Numbered from the stretch's first letter, positions 1 through 7,440 are shown. The stretch is DNA of 8,248 nucleotides from Planctomycetaceae bacterium UBA6894 (GCA_002451275.1 DKBS01000060.1:7249-15496), one strand, 5' to 3'. Made by a program: numbers and translations. The notes: generated by a model not told the origin, from the sequence alone.

Positions 1-2640
1 CTTCCGGAAAAAAAAACGGCCGACCCGCTCGAAAAATCCCACCGGCGCAAGGCCCGCTTTGCCAAGTACGCCGCCAGGAACATCCGCAAGGCCGGCGCGC
101 TCTGGCCCCCCGTCTACGAGCGTTTGCTGGGGGATGCCCGCCGGGCTGGCATCCCCCCGTCCAAAGCCATGCGCCTGATCGAGACGGTCGCCGCGCGGCT
201 GCATGTCCCCTTCATCCCGGCGTCCGAGGCGGAAAATCACCTCCGTGCCATGGCACGCGGCCTGCTGCATAAAAAACGGATCTCCGTGGCCGACTACGCC
301 GCCCTGCAAGAGACCTCGGGCAAGCTGGGAGTTTCCCCCGGCCGTTTGCAGCGCCTGGTCGATGATGCCATGGCAGCCCGGCCCCACGCTGAGCCATCCT
401 CGCCGTTGGATAAGCTCCAAAAACCCGATAAAAAGCGGACCCCTTGGTGGCCAATCGCCCTGCTGTTGGTCGCTGTCTCAGCCCTGGGGCTGGCAGGATG
501 GCTCGCCTTCTTCCGGCCCCCGAAGGACCAAACCTCCGGCGCAACCGGGGAAATGGAAAACAAGGAAATACCCCCGGCCACCCAACCCGGGAAAGCTCCC
601 CGGCCACCCGAAGGCCCGAAAGCCCCGGCAGCGATCGGCTGGGGATCGAATGAATTGGCCGATTCGTTGGCCCGGGCCGCCCGCACCCTGCCCGCCAACC
701 TGGGGCCCTCTGTCCAAGATTGCGGCATGGCCGACCCCGCCAAAAGGCTGGCAGCCTACAGACTGCTATCCCGGAATGCAGATCCTGCCATCACGGAACT
801 CCTGGCCGCCTGCTTTCGCGAGGAAACAGAGCCACCCAACGCCGCTGCCATCCTCGATGCCGTCCCGACCATCCCCGACCTGGAAACCCTCACCCCGTGG
901 ACTCCCCGGGACCTAGAGTCCTGGCTCGCCGGGGCCGAACGCCTCGCCCGCATCGCCCACGCGGCCCGGTCCCATCCGGACCGTTTCCGCCAGGCGGCCT
1001 CTGCCCTGGAGGAATCCCCGGGCCTGAAGGTGGACGCGGCGGATGACGCCGAAAAGCTGGTGGCCGGGGCCCGACAGAACACCCTACTCCGGGCTTATGA
1101 CTGGATCGCCAACCTCGCGGAGGATTCAGTACCCAGGGCATTGGCTTCCTGCGGGCAAATCCTGCCCCAGGCCGACAAGATACTCGGCCCCCCCGCGCGC
1201 AGGACGGCCGAGACTGCTGTGGCCCGGGCCCTGTTGGATTCCACCTCCCAGACTCCCGCCCCGGAAACGCTCCTGAAGGCAAAGGCTTTTTTCACGGGCC
1301 TGACCATCAAGGACAACCCGGATCGCGCTGTCCTGCTCGAACTCTACGAGTCCAGAAAAAAAAGCCCGCTGCACCGCCCCCTGGAAGAGGCCCTGGCCGT
1401 CGCAGCCGGCCTTTCACCCGACACAGAAATTGCGACGCTGCTCCCAGAGGTCCGCGCGCGCCTGGACCTCCAGCCTCCCCCGCCGGCCCCTGCCGACCGC
1501 TGGGCCACCCTGGTGGAAAAGGTCCGTGCCGCCGAAGAGGCCCCCCAGGTACCGGTTGACAACCTGAAGGGCCAACTGGCCGAGATGCTGCGCCTGGCGC
1601 ACGCAACTTCTCTGGCCTGCGCCCTCCTGGCCCCCGGCCCACCTCACATGGATCGGTTCGATGCCATGGTTTCCCGGTCACCCGCAGAAGAGTTCGCCAA
1701 TCCGGCCGCGGCCACCCAGCCCGGCGGTGCCAAGTCCTGGGTCCGTCCGTTTCAGGAAACCCAAGGCAACCCGGGCGCAAATCTGGCCATCCCCTTTCCA
1801 GTCGGCGAGGAGGGGAAAATGCTCCGTTTCCTCACCACCGCGTCAGCGAACGACCGCGCCATCGCCTTCGCCAGCATCTGCCAGCAGGTGGATCCGGCTT
1901 CCATGTCCTGGGACATCGCCGATGGCCTGGCCCGTTACCTCCTCCGCCCCAACCTGCACAACGATGAGCTGGTGCTGATTCAGTACAACATCTCCCGGGT
2001 CGCCAATTCCGCCAACCTGAAGCTGGCCCTGTCCGAACGGATCCTGTCCGCCCCCAGGACCTGCCCGGGAGTCTTCCTGGCCCTCGGGGAAGTCCTTGGC
2101 GTCACACCGGACCAGGGGCCGCGCTGGCGGCAGTCCGCCCGGCGCTCCCTGCTGGAATCCCTCGCCTACGGCAGCGGCCACAAGACCGGCGTGCTGCTGG
2201 CCTCCGCCGCGGAAAAGTATGTCGAAATCCTCAAGGAGCAGGGCCGCCTGCTCGGCGTGCCCGAACCGGATTACCTGCTGCTGTCCGCCCCCTCCGCCAT
2301 CCTGGAAACCAACGCCCGCCATCTGGCTACCAGCCTAGTCCGCGAAAAACTCCCCGAGGCGGACAGGGCCTTTCTGCAAATGCTCCCGCACATGGGGCCG
2401 CTGCTCGCCTATCTGAAAATGAACGACCTGCAGGCCACTTCCATCCAGCAACGCCAGTTCCTGCGCGTGCTGGAACTCTGGGTCTGCCAGCAGCGCCCCG
2501 GCCAGGCGGAAAAGGCGCTGGCGGTCACCGCGGAACTCGCCCGGATCGACAAGGCTTCTGACAACCTGCTGGTCCGGCTCACCTCGGGGGAAAAGGCCAT
2601 CCTGCGGATGTGGATGCTGTCGCGCGGGGAGGCTCCATGA
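1..2640 (+). CDS. Large one-pass membrane protein of unknown function, 5' end outside window
   Basis: I do not recognise a family. Frame 1 is open from the first base with no stop, and the reading before the TTG at 124 looks like the same helical, basic protein (ARFAKYAARNIRKAG), so the true start is probably upstream and 879 residues are visible. The first ~145 visible residues are charged and helical, with a short 'KKRISVADY...LGVSPGRLQRLVDDAM' stretch that recalls TerB-like helical domains (weak). A single membrane helix follows (WWPIALLLVAVSALGLAGW, bases 445-513), preceded by the basic KPDKKR, which predicts N-terminus in the cytoplasm. A Pro-rich linker leads into ~700 residues outside the membrane, rich in Ala, Leu and amphipathic helices, with no enzyme motif I can see; this could be helical-repeat scaffold. 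The stop overlaps the start of the next gene (ATGA), so the two products probably act together. Function is not assigned. Confidence 0.8.
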   Translation, partial: LPEKKTADPLEKSHRRKARFAKYAARNIRKAGALWPPVYERLLGDARRAGIPPSKAMRLIETVAARLHVPFIPASEAENHLRAMARGLLHKKRISVADYAALQETSGKLGVSPGRLQRLVDDAMAARPHAEPSSPLDKLQKPDKKRTPWWPIALLLVAVSALGLAGWLAFFRPPKDQTSGATGEMENKEIPPATQPGKAPRPPEGPKAPAAIGWGSNELADSLARAARTLPANLGPSVQDCGMADPAKRLAAYRLLSRNADPAITELLAACFREETEPPNAAAILDAVPTIPDLETLTPWTPRDLESWLAGAERLARIAHAARSHPDRFRQAASALEESPGLKVDAADDAEKLVAGARQNTLLRAYDWIANLAEDSVPRALASCGQILPQADKILGPPARRTAETAVARALLDSTSQTPAPETLLKAKAFFTGLTIKDNPDRAVLLELYESRKKSPLHRPLEEALAVAAGLSPDTEIATLLPEVRARLDLQPPPPAPADRWATLVEKVRAAEEAPQVPVDNLKGQLAEMLRLAHATSLACALLAPGPPHMDRFDAMVSRSPAEEFANPAAATQPGGAKSWVRPFQETQGNPGANLAIPFPVGEEGKMLRFLTTASANDRAIAFASICQQVDPASMSWDIADGLARYLLRPNLHNDELVLIQYNISRVANSANLKLALSERILSAPRTCPGVFLALGEVLGVTPDQGPRWRQSARRSLLESLAYGSGHKTGVLLASAAEKYVEILKEQGRLLGVPEPDYLLLSAPSAILETNARHLATSLVREKLPEADRAFLQMLPHMGPLLAYLKMNDLQATSIQQRQFLRVLELWVCQQRPGQAEKALAVTAELARIDKASDNLLVRLTSGEKAILRMWMLSRGEAP
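2626..2632 (+). promoter_or_regulatory. Ribosome binding site GGGGAGG fixing the start at 2637
   Basis: GGGGAGG lies 4 bases before the ATG at 2637, inside the last codons of the upstream gene. It supports 2637 rather than the in-frame ATG at 2610, which would add nine residues in front of a clean signal peptide. Confidence 0.6.
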
Positions 2641-3560
2641 GAAACCTTCTGGCTGTATTTCTGGTCGCCCTGGCCTGCCAAGCCGCCTCGGCGGTGATCC
2701 TCATCACCGAGAATGGCAAGCGCATCCCCGGCTACCTGGTGAGCATGACCGCAACCGAGGTGGTCATCCGTGTACCCGTCCAGGGAGGCGAGTCCCGCAT
2801 CGAGCGGTTTCCCAGAAAGTCCGTTTCGGTCCTCGAGAGCTTCAAGCCGGAAAGGCTCGAGATGCTCCATCCTGGCAACCCCGGCGCCTACCGCGACTAT
2901 GCCGAGGAACTGATCGCCCGCAAGGACGATCCGGAGGCCCGCGATCTGGCACTGCGGCTGCTCGTCATCGCGGCCTCCCTGGATCCGGAAAAATTGGGCA
3001 AAGGATGCATGGCCACCGCGGCTGGCATTGCCCGCAACCCCCAGGAGGAAAGGCGCCTCCGCGCGGTCGCCTACCTCCTCGATCCCGGACACGATCCCGC
3101 CCTCATCCAGGAGAAACCCGGAAAAACCACAACCACGAAAGCCGCGGGATTTGCCAGCGATCCCAAGGGCAAAGCGTTCATCGCCGCGCTGAAGGCCTAC
3201 CGCCGGGGCCAGTACACCGAGGCCGAAAAGCTGGCAAATACGCCGGGGGTCGAGACCTATTTCCAGATGTTCGGCCCCATCTCCCATGCCGACTTTCAGC
3301 AGGCGTGCGCCAAGGCCGCCGGCATGAAATCCCCGCCCGACCCATCTTCCGACCTGGCCAGAAAAATCCTGCAACTGGAATTGGAAAGCGACGGGCAAAC
3401 AGACCTGCCACCGGAAGCCCGGAAAAGCCCGTGGTCCATTGCCCTCACACCCGACAGCCGCAGGGCCCCCCCCCTACCCTCCCTGGCCAATGTGACCGAG
3501 TTTTCCCCCGAGGATTCGGTCTATTTGAAGGGCAGTTGGGTCAAACCGTCCAAACCCTGA
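2637..3560 (+). CDS. Exported protein with N-terminal beta-domain and helical C-terminal part, unknown function
   Basis: Starting at ATG 2637, the 307-residue product opens with a typical export signal (MRNLLAVFLVALACQAASA, probable cleavage after Ala19). Cys14 after LA could make it a lipoprotein, but Ala at -3 makes that lipobox poor. Residues ~20-65 (ITENGKRIPGYL, then alternating hydrophobic strands) look like a small beta-barrel of a kind often seen in exported planctomycete proteins. Residues ~75-150 are helical and could be TPR-like (YRDYAEELIARKDDPEARDLAL). A second helical block at ~185-250 (AYRRGQYTEAEKLA) has a TPR flavour too. The C-terminus is Pro-rich and low in structure. The ATGA overlap with the membrane protein upstream implies coupled translation and a shared envelope job. 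No catalytic motif was seen, and the function is unknown. Confidence 0.8.
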   Translation: MRNLLAVFLVALACQAASAVILITENGKRIPGYLVSMTATEVVIRVPVQGGESRIERFPRKSVSVLESFKPERLEMLHPGNPGAYRDYAEELIARKDDPEARDLALRLLVIAASLDPEKLGKGCMATAAGIARNPQEERRLRAVAYLLDPGHDPALIQEKPGKTTTTKAAGFASDPKGKAFIAALKAYRRGQYTEAEKLANTPGVETYFQMFGPISHADFQQACAKAAGMKSPPDPSSDLARKILQLELESDGQTDLPPEARKSPWSIALTPDSRRAPPLPSLANVTEFSPEDSVYLKGSWVKPSKP

Positions 3561-3804
3561 CTCTCCCCATCCAGCCAAAAATCCGCAACCTACTCATTAG
3601 AGAGCCAAAGATTAAAAATGGACAACTTTGGCCCGGGCCATGCGTACCATAAACAGGTGGATCAGCGACGGATTTTGCCGGGGGCCAGGCCCGGTTCCTA
3701 TCTGTGTGCCGTCGCGCTGGAAGAATCACATTCGGCCTTATTTGCCCCCTCCCGGAACCTTTTTCCGCTGGGGGTCCGTTGTGGCATCCGGGGAGGGATG
3801 AAAC
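3561..3804 (+). other. Intergenic region, probably holding the promoter of the Met-rich gene
   Basis: These 244 bases hold no convincing gene; the 65-codon frame 3618-3815 has no family-like content and runs over the next start. A perfect 12-base palindrome TGGCCCGGGCCA lies at 3629-3640. A weak sigma70-like pair, TTGCCG (3675-3680) and TATCTG (3699-3704) with an 18-base spacer, is possible but matches the consensus poorly. A short arm pair CCGGG/CCCGG (3678-3682/3690-3694) has no T-run behind it, so I see no clear terminator for the upstream pair. Confidence 0.4.
3790..3797 (+). promoter_or_regulatory. Ribosome binding site GGGGAGGG of the Met-rich gene
   Basis: GGGGAGGG ends 7 bases before ATG 3805 and 10 bases before ATG 3808, good spacing for either. 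The closer out-of-frame ATG at 3798 opens only a five-codon frame (stop at 3813-3815). Confidence 0.6.
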
Positions 3805-4455
3805 ATGATGGCTAACTGGATGATTCGAATGCGGGGGATGGGGTTGGTGGCAGTCGCGGGCTGCCTGGGCTGGGTTGGTCTGGGCCCGGTAAAGGCCCAA
3901 GGTCCCGGCATGGGAATGCATAAAGGCGGCATGGGTGGGATGGGGATGCACAAGGGCGGCATGGGTATGGGTGGCATGGGGATGGCCAAAGGCGGCATGG
4001 GCGGCTGCGGGATGGAAATGGGCATGGGCCGCGGCATGCCCAAGGGAGGCATGGGCGGCGCAGGCGGCATGGGAATGCGACCACCCGGCATGGAAATGGG
4101 CGGCATGGGTATGGGCCGCGGCATGCCCAAGGGAGGCATGGGCGGCGCAGGCGGCATGGGAATGCGACCACCCGGCATGGAAATGGGGGGAATGGGCATG
4201 GGCCAATTTGGCATGGCACAACCGGGTGGCGTTGGCGGTCCGGGGGTCCTGCGCCCAGGAATGGATTTCGGCGCCATCAACGGCCAGAAAAACCCGAATC
4301 AGAAAAACCTGGCCCAGGCGAACCAGAATCAGGCCCGGCAGAAAAAGGATGATCTGAACGACAATCAGGTCCAGCGCGCCCTGCAGGAAAGGGCAAAGGC
4401 CATCCAGGCCCAGAAGGACCGCAAGCAGGTCGAGGCCGAAGCCAAAAACCAATAA
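3805..4455 (+). CDS. Exported Met/Gly-repeat protein with charged coiled C-terminus
   Basis: The 216-residue product begins with a short basic segment and a hydrophobic run (MGLVAVAGCLGWVGLG), with a likely signal-peptidase I site after VKA at residue 31. VAGC at 17-20 also fits a lipobox, so anchoring as a lipoprotein is possible. Residues 36-153 hold 31 methionines in GGMGM, HKGGM, MEMGM and RPPGMEM patterns, almost all spaced by Gly. Residues ~89-131 lie in a perfect 29-residue repeat pair together with residues 74-88. After residue ~155 the composition changes to Gln/Asn/Lys/Glu and predicts a long helix or coiled coil (QNQARQKKDDLNDNQVQRALQERAKAIQAQ). Closely spaced Met pairs are known Cu(I)/Ag(I) ligands in other exported proteins; metal binding here is an inference, and an assembly or matrix role is equally open. 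It has its own ribosome site and ends before a strong terminator. The gene is real by its start signals and signal peptide; the function is unknown. Confidence 0.75.
   Translation: MMANWMIRMRGMGLVAVAGCLGWVGLGPVKAQGPGMGMHKGGMGGMGMHKGGMGMGGMGMAKGGMGGCGMEMGMGRGMPKGGMGGAGGMGMRPPGMEMGGMGMGRGMPKGGMGGAGGMGMRPPGMEMGGMGMGQFGMAQPGGVGGPGVLRPGMDFGAINGQKNPNQKNLAQANQNQARQKKDDLNDNQVQRALQERAKAIQAQKDRKQVEAEAKNQ
4024..4197 (+). repeat. Tandem 87-base duplication inside the Met-rich gene
   Basis: Copy 1 is 4024-4110 and copy 2 is 4111-4197, both in frame, each coding 29 residues beginning MGRGMPKGG and ending GGMG. The first 77 bases are identical. The only three differences lie in the last ten bases, all at third codon positions and all silent, so the peptide repeat is perfect. 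Looser Met/Gly units precede copy 1 (3910-4023). Confidence 0.9.
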
Positions 4456-4467
4456 AACCCATCCACA

Positions 4468-4527
4468 GGGATGAAAATAGGCGGCCGGCGATCCTCCAGG
4501 GGTCGCCGGCTGCCTATTTTCATCCCC
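4468..4527. terminator. Bidirectional hairpin terminator between convergent genes
   Basis: Arms 4468-4491 and 4503-4526 form a 24-base-pair stem (23 Watson-Crick pairs plus one G-U pair, 4483/4511) with an 11-base loop, starting 12 bases after the Met-rich stop. It could terminate both convergent transcripts. No classic T-run follows at once on the plus strand; on the minus strand a TTTT occurs about 11 bases past the stem. The right arm overlaps the last two codons and the stop of the permease gene. Confidence 0.8.
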
Positions 4528-6025
4528 ACAGTTTGTCCAGATTAGGCGGCCCCTGGAACCGCTTGCGCTGCCACCCGAACCAGATAACCAGCAACGCCGC
4601 CACAAATCCTGCCAGCAGATACCCTGCCTCCTCGTTGGGCGGCGCTGTCCCCAACACCACCAGCAACACGCACCCCGCGATCGCCACCACCGACAACGGG
4701 TGGTACCACGCCCCCAGGTTCCAGGGCCCCCAAGTCACATGCCGGTGGATGATCAGGCCAGACACCGTGGGCATCGCGTACGAGATGTACAAAAAGATCG
4801 TCGTCACCAGTGTGATGGTGGAGTACACCGGCGTGTGCCAGGTGAAGGCCAGCGAGCAGACCGTCAAAACCCAGATGGCTGGCCCCGGCACGCCGCTACT
4901 GTCCACCTTTTTCAACCAGCGGGACCCGGGTAGCCCCCCGTCACGCGCGAAGGCGTAGACCATGCGCGAGGCCGAAGTCACCGTGGCAAGCCCGCACAGG
5001 TACTGCGCCAGCGCGATTCCAGCCACCAGGCCGCGCGCCTGCCAGGCCGGCAAATCTGCGAACAAGGTGCTGAAAAAGGCCCCGGAACCGGCTTTCGCCG
5101 CCTGGTCCATGTCCGGGATGGCCAGCACCGCCGCGCACAGCATGATCCACCCGAACACACCCGACACGATCACCGACCGCACAATCCCGCGCGGCACCTG
5201 CCGGGATGCGCCAATGGTCTCTTCCGCCGTGTGGGCCGAGGCATCAAACCCGGTGATGGTGTAAAGTGGTAGCAAAAGACCCAGACAAAAAAGCCAGGGC
5301 ATGTTGTCGGTGCGCGGCCAGACCGGGCCGGCATCCCCCTCGGCGACCGCGGCAGGCAAGCCGCTGTGGTTGGTGAAGCGGACAAGCCGCCCGAAATCCC
5401 AGGTCTCCACCGCCGCCAGCAGGCACACGGTCAACAGAATCGAAACCAGCAGGATCCACCAGCCACTGAAATCGGTCAGTTTGATGGTTAGAGCCGGGGC
5501 GCGGTGGTTCAGCAGTGCCTGGCTGATGGTGACGGCCCCCACGCTGAGGTGCTGCACCCAGTCGGCCGGCCGGCTGAACTCTGGGTCCAGCGCGCCCAAA
5601 GCCCCCACCACAAATTCGTAAAAGCCCACATTGATGGCGGCCAGCACGGTCACCAGTCCCACCAGATTGAACCATGCGGTAGCCCAACCCCAACCCCTGC
5701 CACCCAGGATGCTCGACCAGTGGTACAAGCCCCCCGCGGTGGGAAAGGCCGAGGCCACATGCCCCATGGTCAATGCCACCGCCAAAGCGATCAACCCGCC
5801 CACCGGCCAGCCGATGCCGATCGAGGCTCCACCCGTGGCGCAAAGCGCCAGGTGAAACGAGGTGATCCCGCCCGCCAGGATGCAGATGATCGAGAAGCTG
5901 ATGGCGAAGTTGGAAAAGCCGCTCATGCGCCTGAGCAGTTCCTGCTTGTAGCCCATCCGCTCCAGCGTGCGGATATCATCGGCGGCGTCGGTCTCGGGAG
6001 TCGGCTCGTTTTCAGGGGAGTTCAT
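4520..6025 (-). CDS. APC-superfamily permease, amino acid/choline transporter (ACT) type; candidate ethanolamine or amine importer
   Basis: The 501-residue protein is full length for the family and shows about twelve hydrophobic segments. Family-typical blocks in order are: LERMGYKQELLRRMSGFSNFAISFS before and into helix 1 (21-45), FPTAGGLYHWSS (94-105), TITGFDASAHTAEET (256-270), SRMVYAFARDGGLPGSRWL (353-371) and NLGAWYHPLS (436-445). These fit the ACT branch (TC 2.A.3.4), which includes GABA, choline and amino acid carriers; yeast Hnm1 of that branch moves choline and ethanolamine. It would sit in the cytoplasmic membrane as a secondary importer. The gene overlaps eutC by 14 bases, which implies translational coupling and makes ethanolamine the leading substrate guess, though GABA or another amino compound cannot be excluded. 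ATG 6025 is preferred over TTG 6028 because GGAG lies 7 bases before it. Confidence 0.9.
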   Translation of the reverse strand: MNSPENEPTPETDAADDIRTLERMGYKQELLRRMSGFSNFAISFSIICILAGGITSFHLALCATGGASIGIGWPVGGLIALAVALTMGHVASAFPTAGGLYHWSSILGGRGWGWATAWFNLVGLVTVLAAINVGFYEFVVGALGALDPEFSRPADWVQHLSVGAVTISQALLNHRAPALTIKLTDFSGWWILLVSILLTVCLLAAVETWDFGRLVRFTNHSGLPAAVAEGDAGPVWPRTDNMPWLFCLGLLLPLYTITGFDASAHTAEETIGASRQVPRGIVRSVIVSGVFGWIMLCAAVLAIPDMDQAAKAGSGAFFSTLFADLPAWQARGLVAGIALAQYLCGLATVTSASRMVYAFARDGGLPGSRWLKKVDSSGVPGPAIWVLTVCSLAFTWHTPVYSTITLVTTIFLYISYAMPTVSGLIIHRHVTWGPWNLGAWYHPLSVVAIAGCVLLVVLGTAPPNEEAGYLLAGFVAALLVIWFGWQRKRFQGPPNLDKLWG

Positions 6026-6794
6026 CAACAGGCTCCGCGGGCAACGCCCCAGGCAGGTGAAACTGTTCCTTCACGCTCACGCCGCTGGTCCCCAGGGCGC
6101 GCATTCGGTCACACAGAGCCAGAATCCGCTCCACCGCCTCGGACGGCTGCACACCCGCCGCGTGGATGTTGGAAATCAGATTCCGCTCGGCATCGGTATG
6201 CCCGGGCCGGGGCCTGTGGGCCAGGTAGGCCGAAAGGCTTTCGGCTGTGGCCAGCCCGGGTCGCTCGCCGATCAATAGCACCGCCACCGTGGGGCGCAGC
6301 ACCTCACCCACCGCGTTGAGGATTCCCACCCGGCACTGCCGCACCACAAAAGGCTGCCCCAGCTTCCAGCCGCCTGCCCGAGCCTTTTCCAGCAGGAGGG
6401 GCAGCAGCAACGGCACTTGCGTGGCCACCGCTGTCGCCGACAATCCATCCCCCACCAGGATCTGCAGGTCGGGCGCGGTCGGGCAGCGCTGTCGCAAAAG
6501 CTCCACTGACCCGTCGTCCAGCCGCCGGCCCAGGTCGGGCCGCAGCAGATACTCCGCCCGGTCCCTCGCCTGGGTACGCGCCTCAAACAATCCATACTGG
6601 CGACCCAAAGTTCCCAGATCAGCCGACAGGTCCAGTTCCCGGTGCACCGCGTCAATGGCGGCGGCGTGGTCCACACGCAGTGCCAACTGGGTGCCTGTCC
6701 GGTAGCAGGGCCCCGCGGCACCCGTCAACAAACGGGCGGGCCCGTGCGCCAGTAATCGCTGCAGAAGTTGGTCAGGTTGAATCTCAGATGCCAT
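6012..6794 (-). CDS. eutC: Ethanolamine ammonia-lyase small (light) subunit
   Basis: EutC pairs with EutB in the adenosylcobalamin-dependent lyase (EC 4.3.1.7) that turns ethanolamine into acetaldehyde and ammonia in the cytoplasm; the cofactor sits at the EutB/EutC interface. The 260-residue product matches the family along its length: ARLLTGAAGPCYRT (20-33), YLLRPDLGRRL (82-92), DLQILVGDGLSATAV (109-123), LLIGERPGLATAESLSAY (173-190) and ERNLISNIHAAG (203-214). It lacks the ~35-60 residue N-terminal extension of the enterobacterial protein, which there includes the microcompartment-targeting peptide, so a free cytosolic enzyme is likely. No convincing ribosome site precedes ATG 6794. The gene follows tdk after 43 bases with no hairpin between them, and it overlaps the permease gene. 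eutB is not in the window, although the two are normally adjacent. No key family block is missing. Confidence 0.93.
   Translation of the reverse strand: MASEIQPDQLLQRLLAHGPARLLTGAAGPCYRTGTQLALRVDHAAAIDAVHRELDLSADLGTLGRQYGLFEARTQARDRAEYLLRPDLGRRLDDGSVELLRQRCPTAPDLQILVGDGLSATAVATQVPLLLPLLLEKARAGGWKLGQPFVVRQCRVGILNAVGEVLRPTVAVLLIGERPGLATAESLSAYLAHRPRPGHTDAERNLISNIHAAGVQPSEAVERILALCDRMRALGTSGVSVKEQFHLPGALPAEPVDELP
6033..6036 (-). promoter_or_regulatory. Ribosome binding site GGAG for the permease, inside eutC
   Basis: On the minus strand GGAG (CTCC at 6033-6036) ends 7 bases before ATG 6025. It lies in the last codons of eutC, so permease initiation depends on ribosomes finishing eutC nearby. 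Confidence 0.5.
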
Positions 6795-6837
6795 GAAGCC
6801 GGCCAGGTTCGCGATGGGTTCCTAGTTTCACGATACT

Positions 6838-7440
6838 CTACCCGCGCCGCCAACCCGTGCACACACCGGACGCGACTGACTCGGAAAAATGCTTCCGGCA
6901 CAGGGGCACATATCGGTTGTTACCACCGATCTCCACCTGCGCCCCCTCGCGTTCCACCTTCCCATTGCCGTCCACGCGCACCACCATGGTGGCCTTCCGC
7001 CCACATACGCAGATGGTCTTCAACTCGCTCAGCGTGTCGGCCCACCCCAAAAGGGCCGCGCTCCCCGGGAACAGGTCCCCCCGGAAATCCGTTCGCAACC
7101 CGTAGCACATCACGGGAATGTTGGCCTCATCCACCACCCGCGCTAGCTGCCGCACCTGATCCTGGCTCAGAAACTGGGCCTCATCGATCAGCACACAGTC
7201 CGGCAAAGGGTGGGAACCGGTGCACATCGACCAGAAATCGGTTCCCGGTCCGTATCCGATCGCGTCCTTGCCAATGCCAATGCGCGAATTGATCCGCATC
7301 GTCTGAACCGGGTCCACAGGGTCCGCCAGGGTGAACAGCAGCGTGGTCATGCCACGCTCATCGTAATTGTGGGCGGCCTGCAGCAGGGAAGTCGATTTCC
7401 CCGCGTTCATCGTGGAGTAATAGAAGAACAGTTTGGCCAT
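6838..7440 (-). CDS. tdk: Thymidine kinase (type II, TK1-like)
   Basis: This enzyme phosphorylates thymidine to dTMP with ATP (EC 2.7.1.21) in the salvage route to dTTP. The 200-residue product has the usual length and all main marks: P-loop YYSTMNAGKST (7-17), Walker B and catalytic Glu in CVLIDEAQF (82-90, Glu87), the GLRTDFRGDLFPGS block (114-127), the zinc-site cysteines in ICVCGRKA (143-150) with a second pair in LCRKH (Cys181, His184), and the lasso loop that closes over thymidine, ending GGNNRYV (172-178). GGGGAGA lies 10 bases before ATG 7440. It is the first gene of the minus-strand run tdk-eutC-permease. No functional link between thymidine salvage and ethanolamine use is evident, so shared transcription may be incidental. 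Confidence 0.96.
   Translation of the reverse strand: MAKLFFYYSTMNAGKSTSLLQAAHNYDERGMTTLLFTLADPVDPVQTMRINSRIGIGKDAIGYGPGTDFWSMCTGSHPLPDCVLIDEAQFLSQDQVRQLARVVDEANIPVMCYGLRTDFRGDLFPGSAALLGWADTLSELKTICVCGRKATMVVRVDGNGKVEREGAQVEIGGNNRYVPLCRKHFSESVASGVCTGWRRG

Noticed and set aside
2409..3398. Minus-strand 329-codon frame antisense to the exported protein gene
   Set aside because: It is long because of the high GC content. The plus-strand gene has a signal peptide, ribosome site and overlap with its neighbour, and this frame has none of these.
3618..3815. Small plus-strand 65-codon gene in the gap before the Met-rich gene
   Set aside because: It has no ribosome site, its composition is not protein-like, and it covers the ribosome site and start of the next gene.
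3738..4280. Minus-strand 180-codon Met/Pro/Ile repeat frame
   Set aside because: It is the same repeat read on the other strand, which is open in several frames because of the simple codon pattern. It has no signal peptide or ribosome site.
3541..4605. Minus-strand 354-codon frame rich in His and Ala, antisense to the Met-rich gene
   Set aside because: Its composition is the mechanical reverse of the ATG-GGC repeats. It crosses the terminator and neighbouring genes and has no family-like segment.
5504..6319. Plus-strand 271-codon frame across permease and eutC
   Set aside because: It is antisense to two clearly recognised genes, with low-complexity content and no conserved motif.
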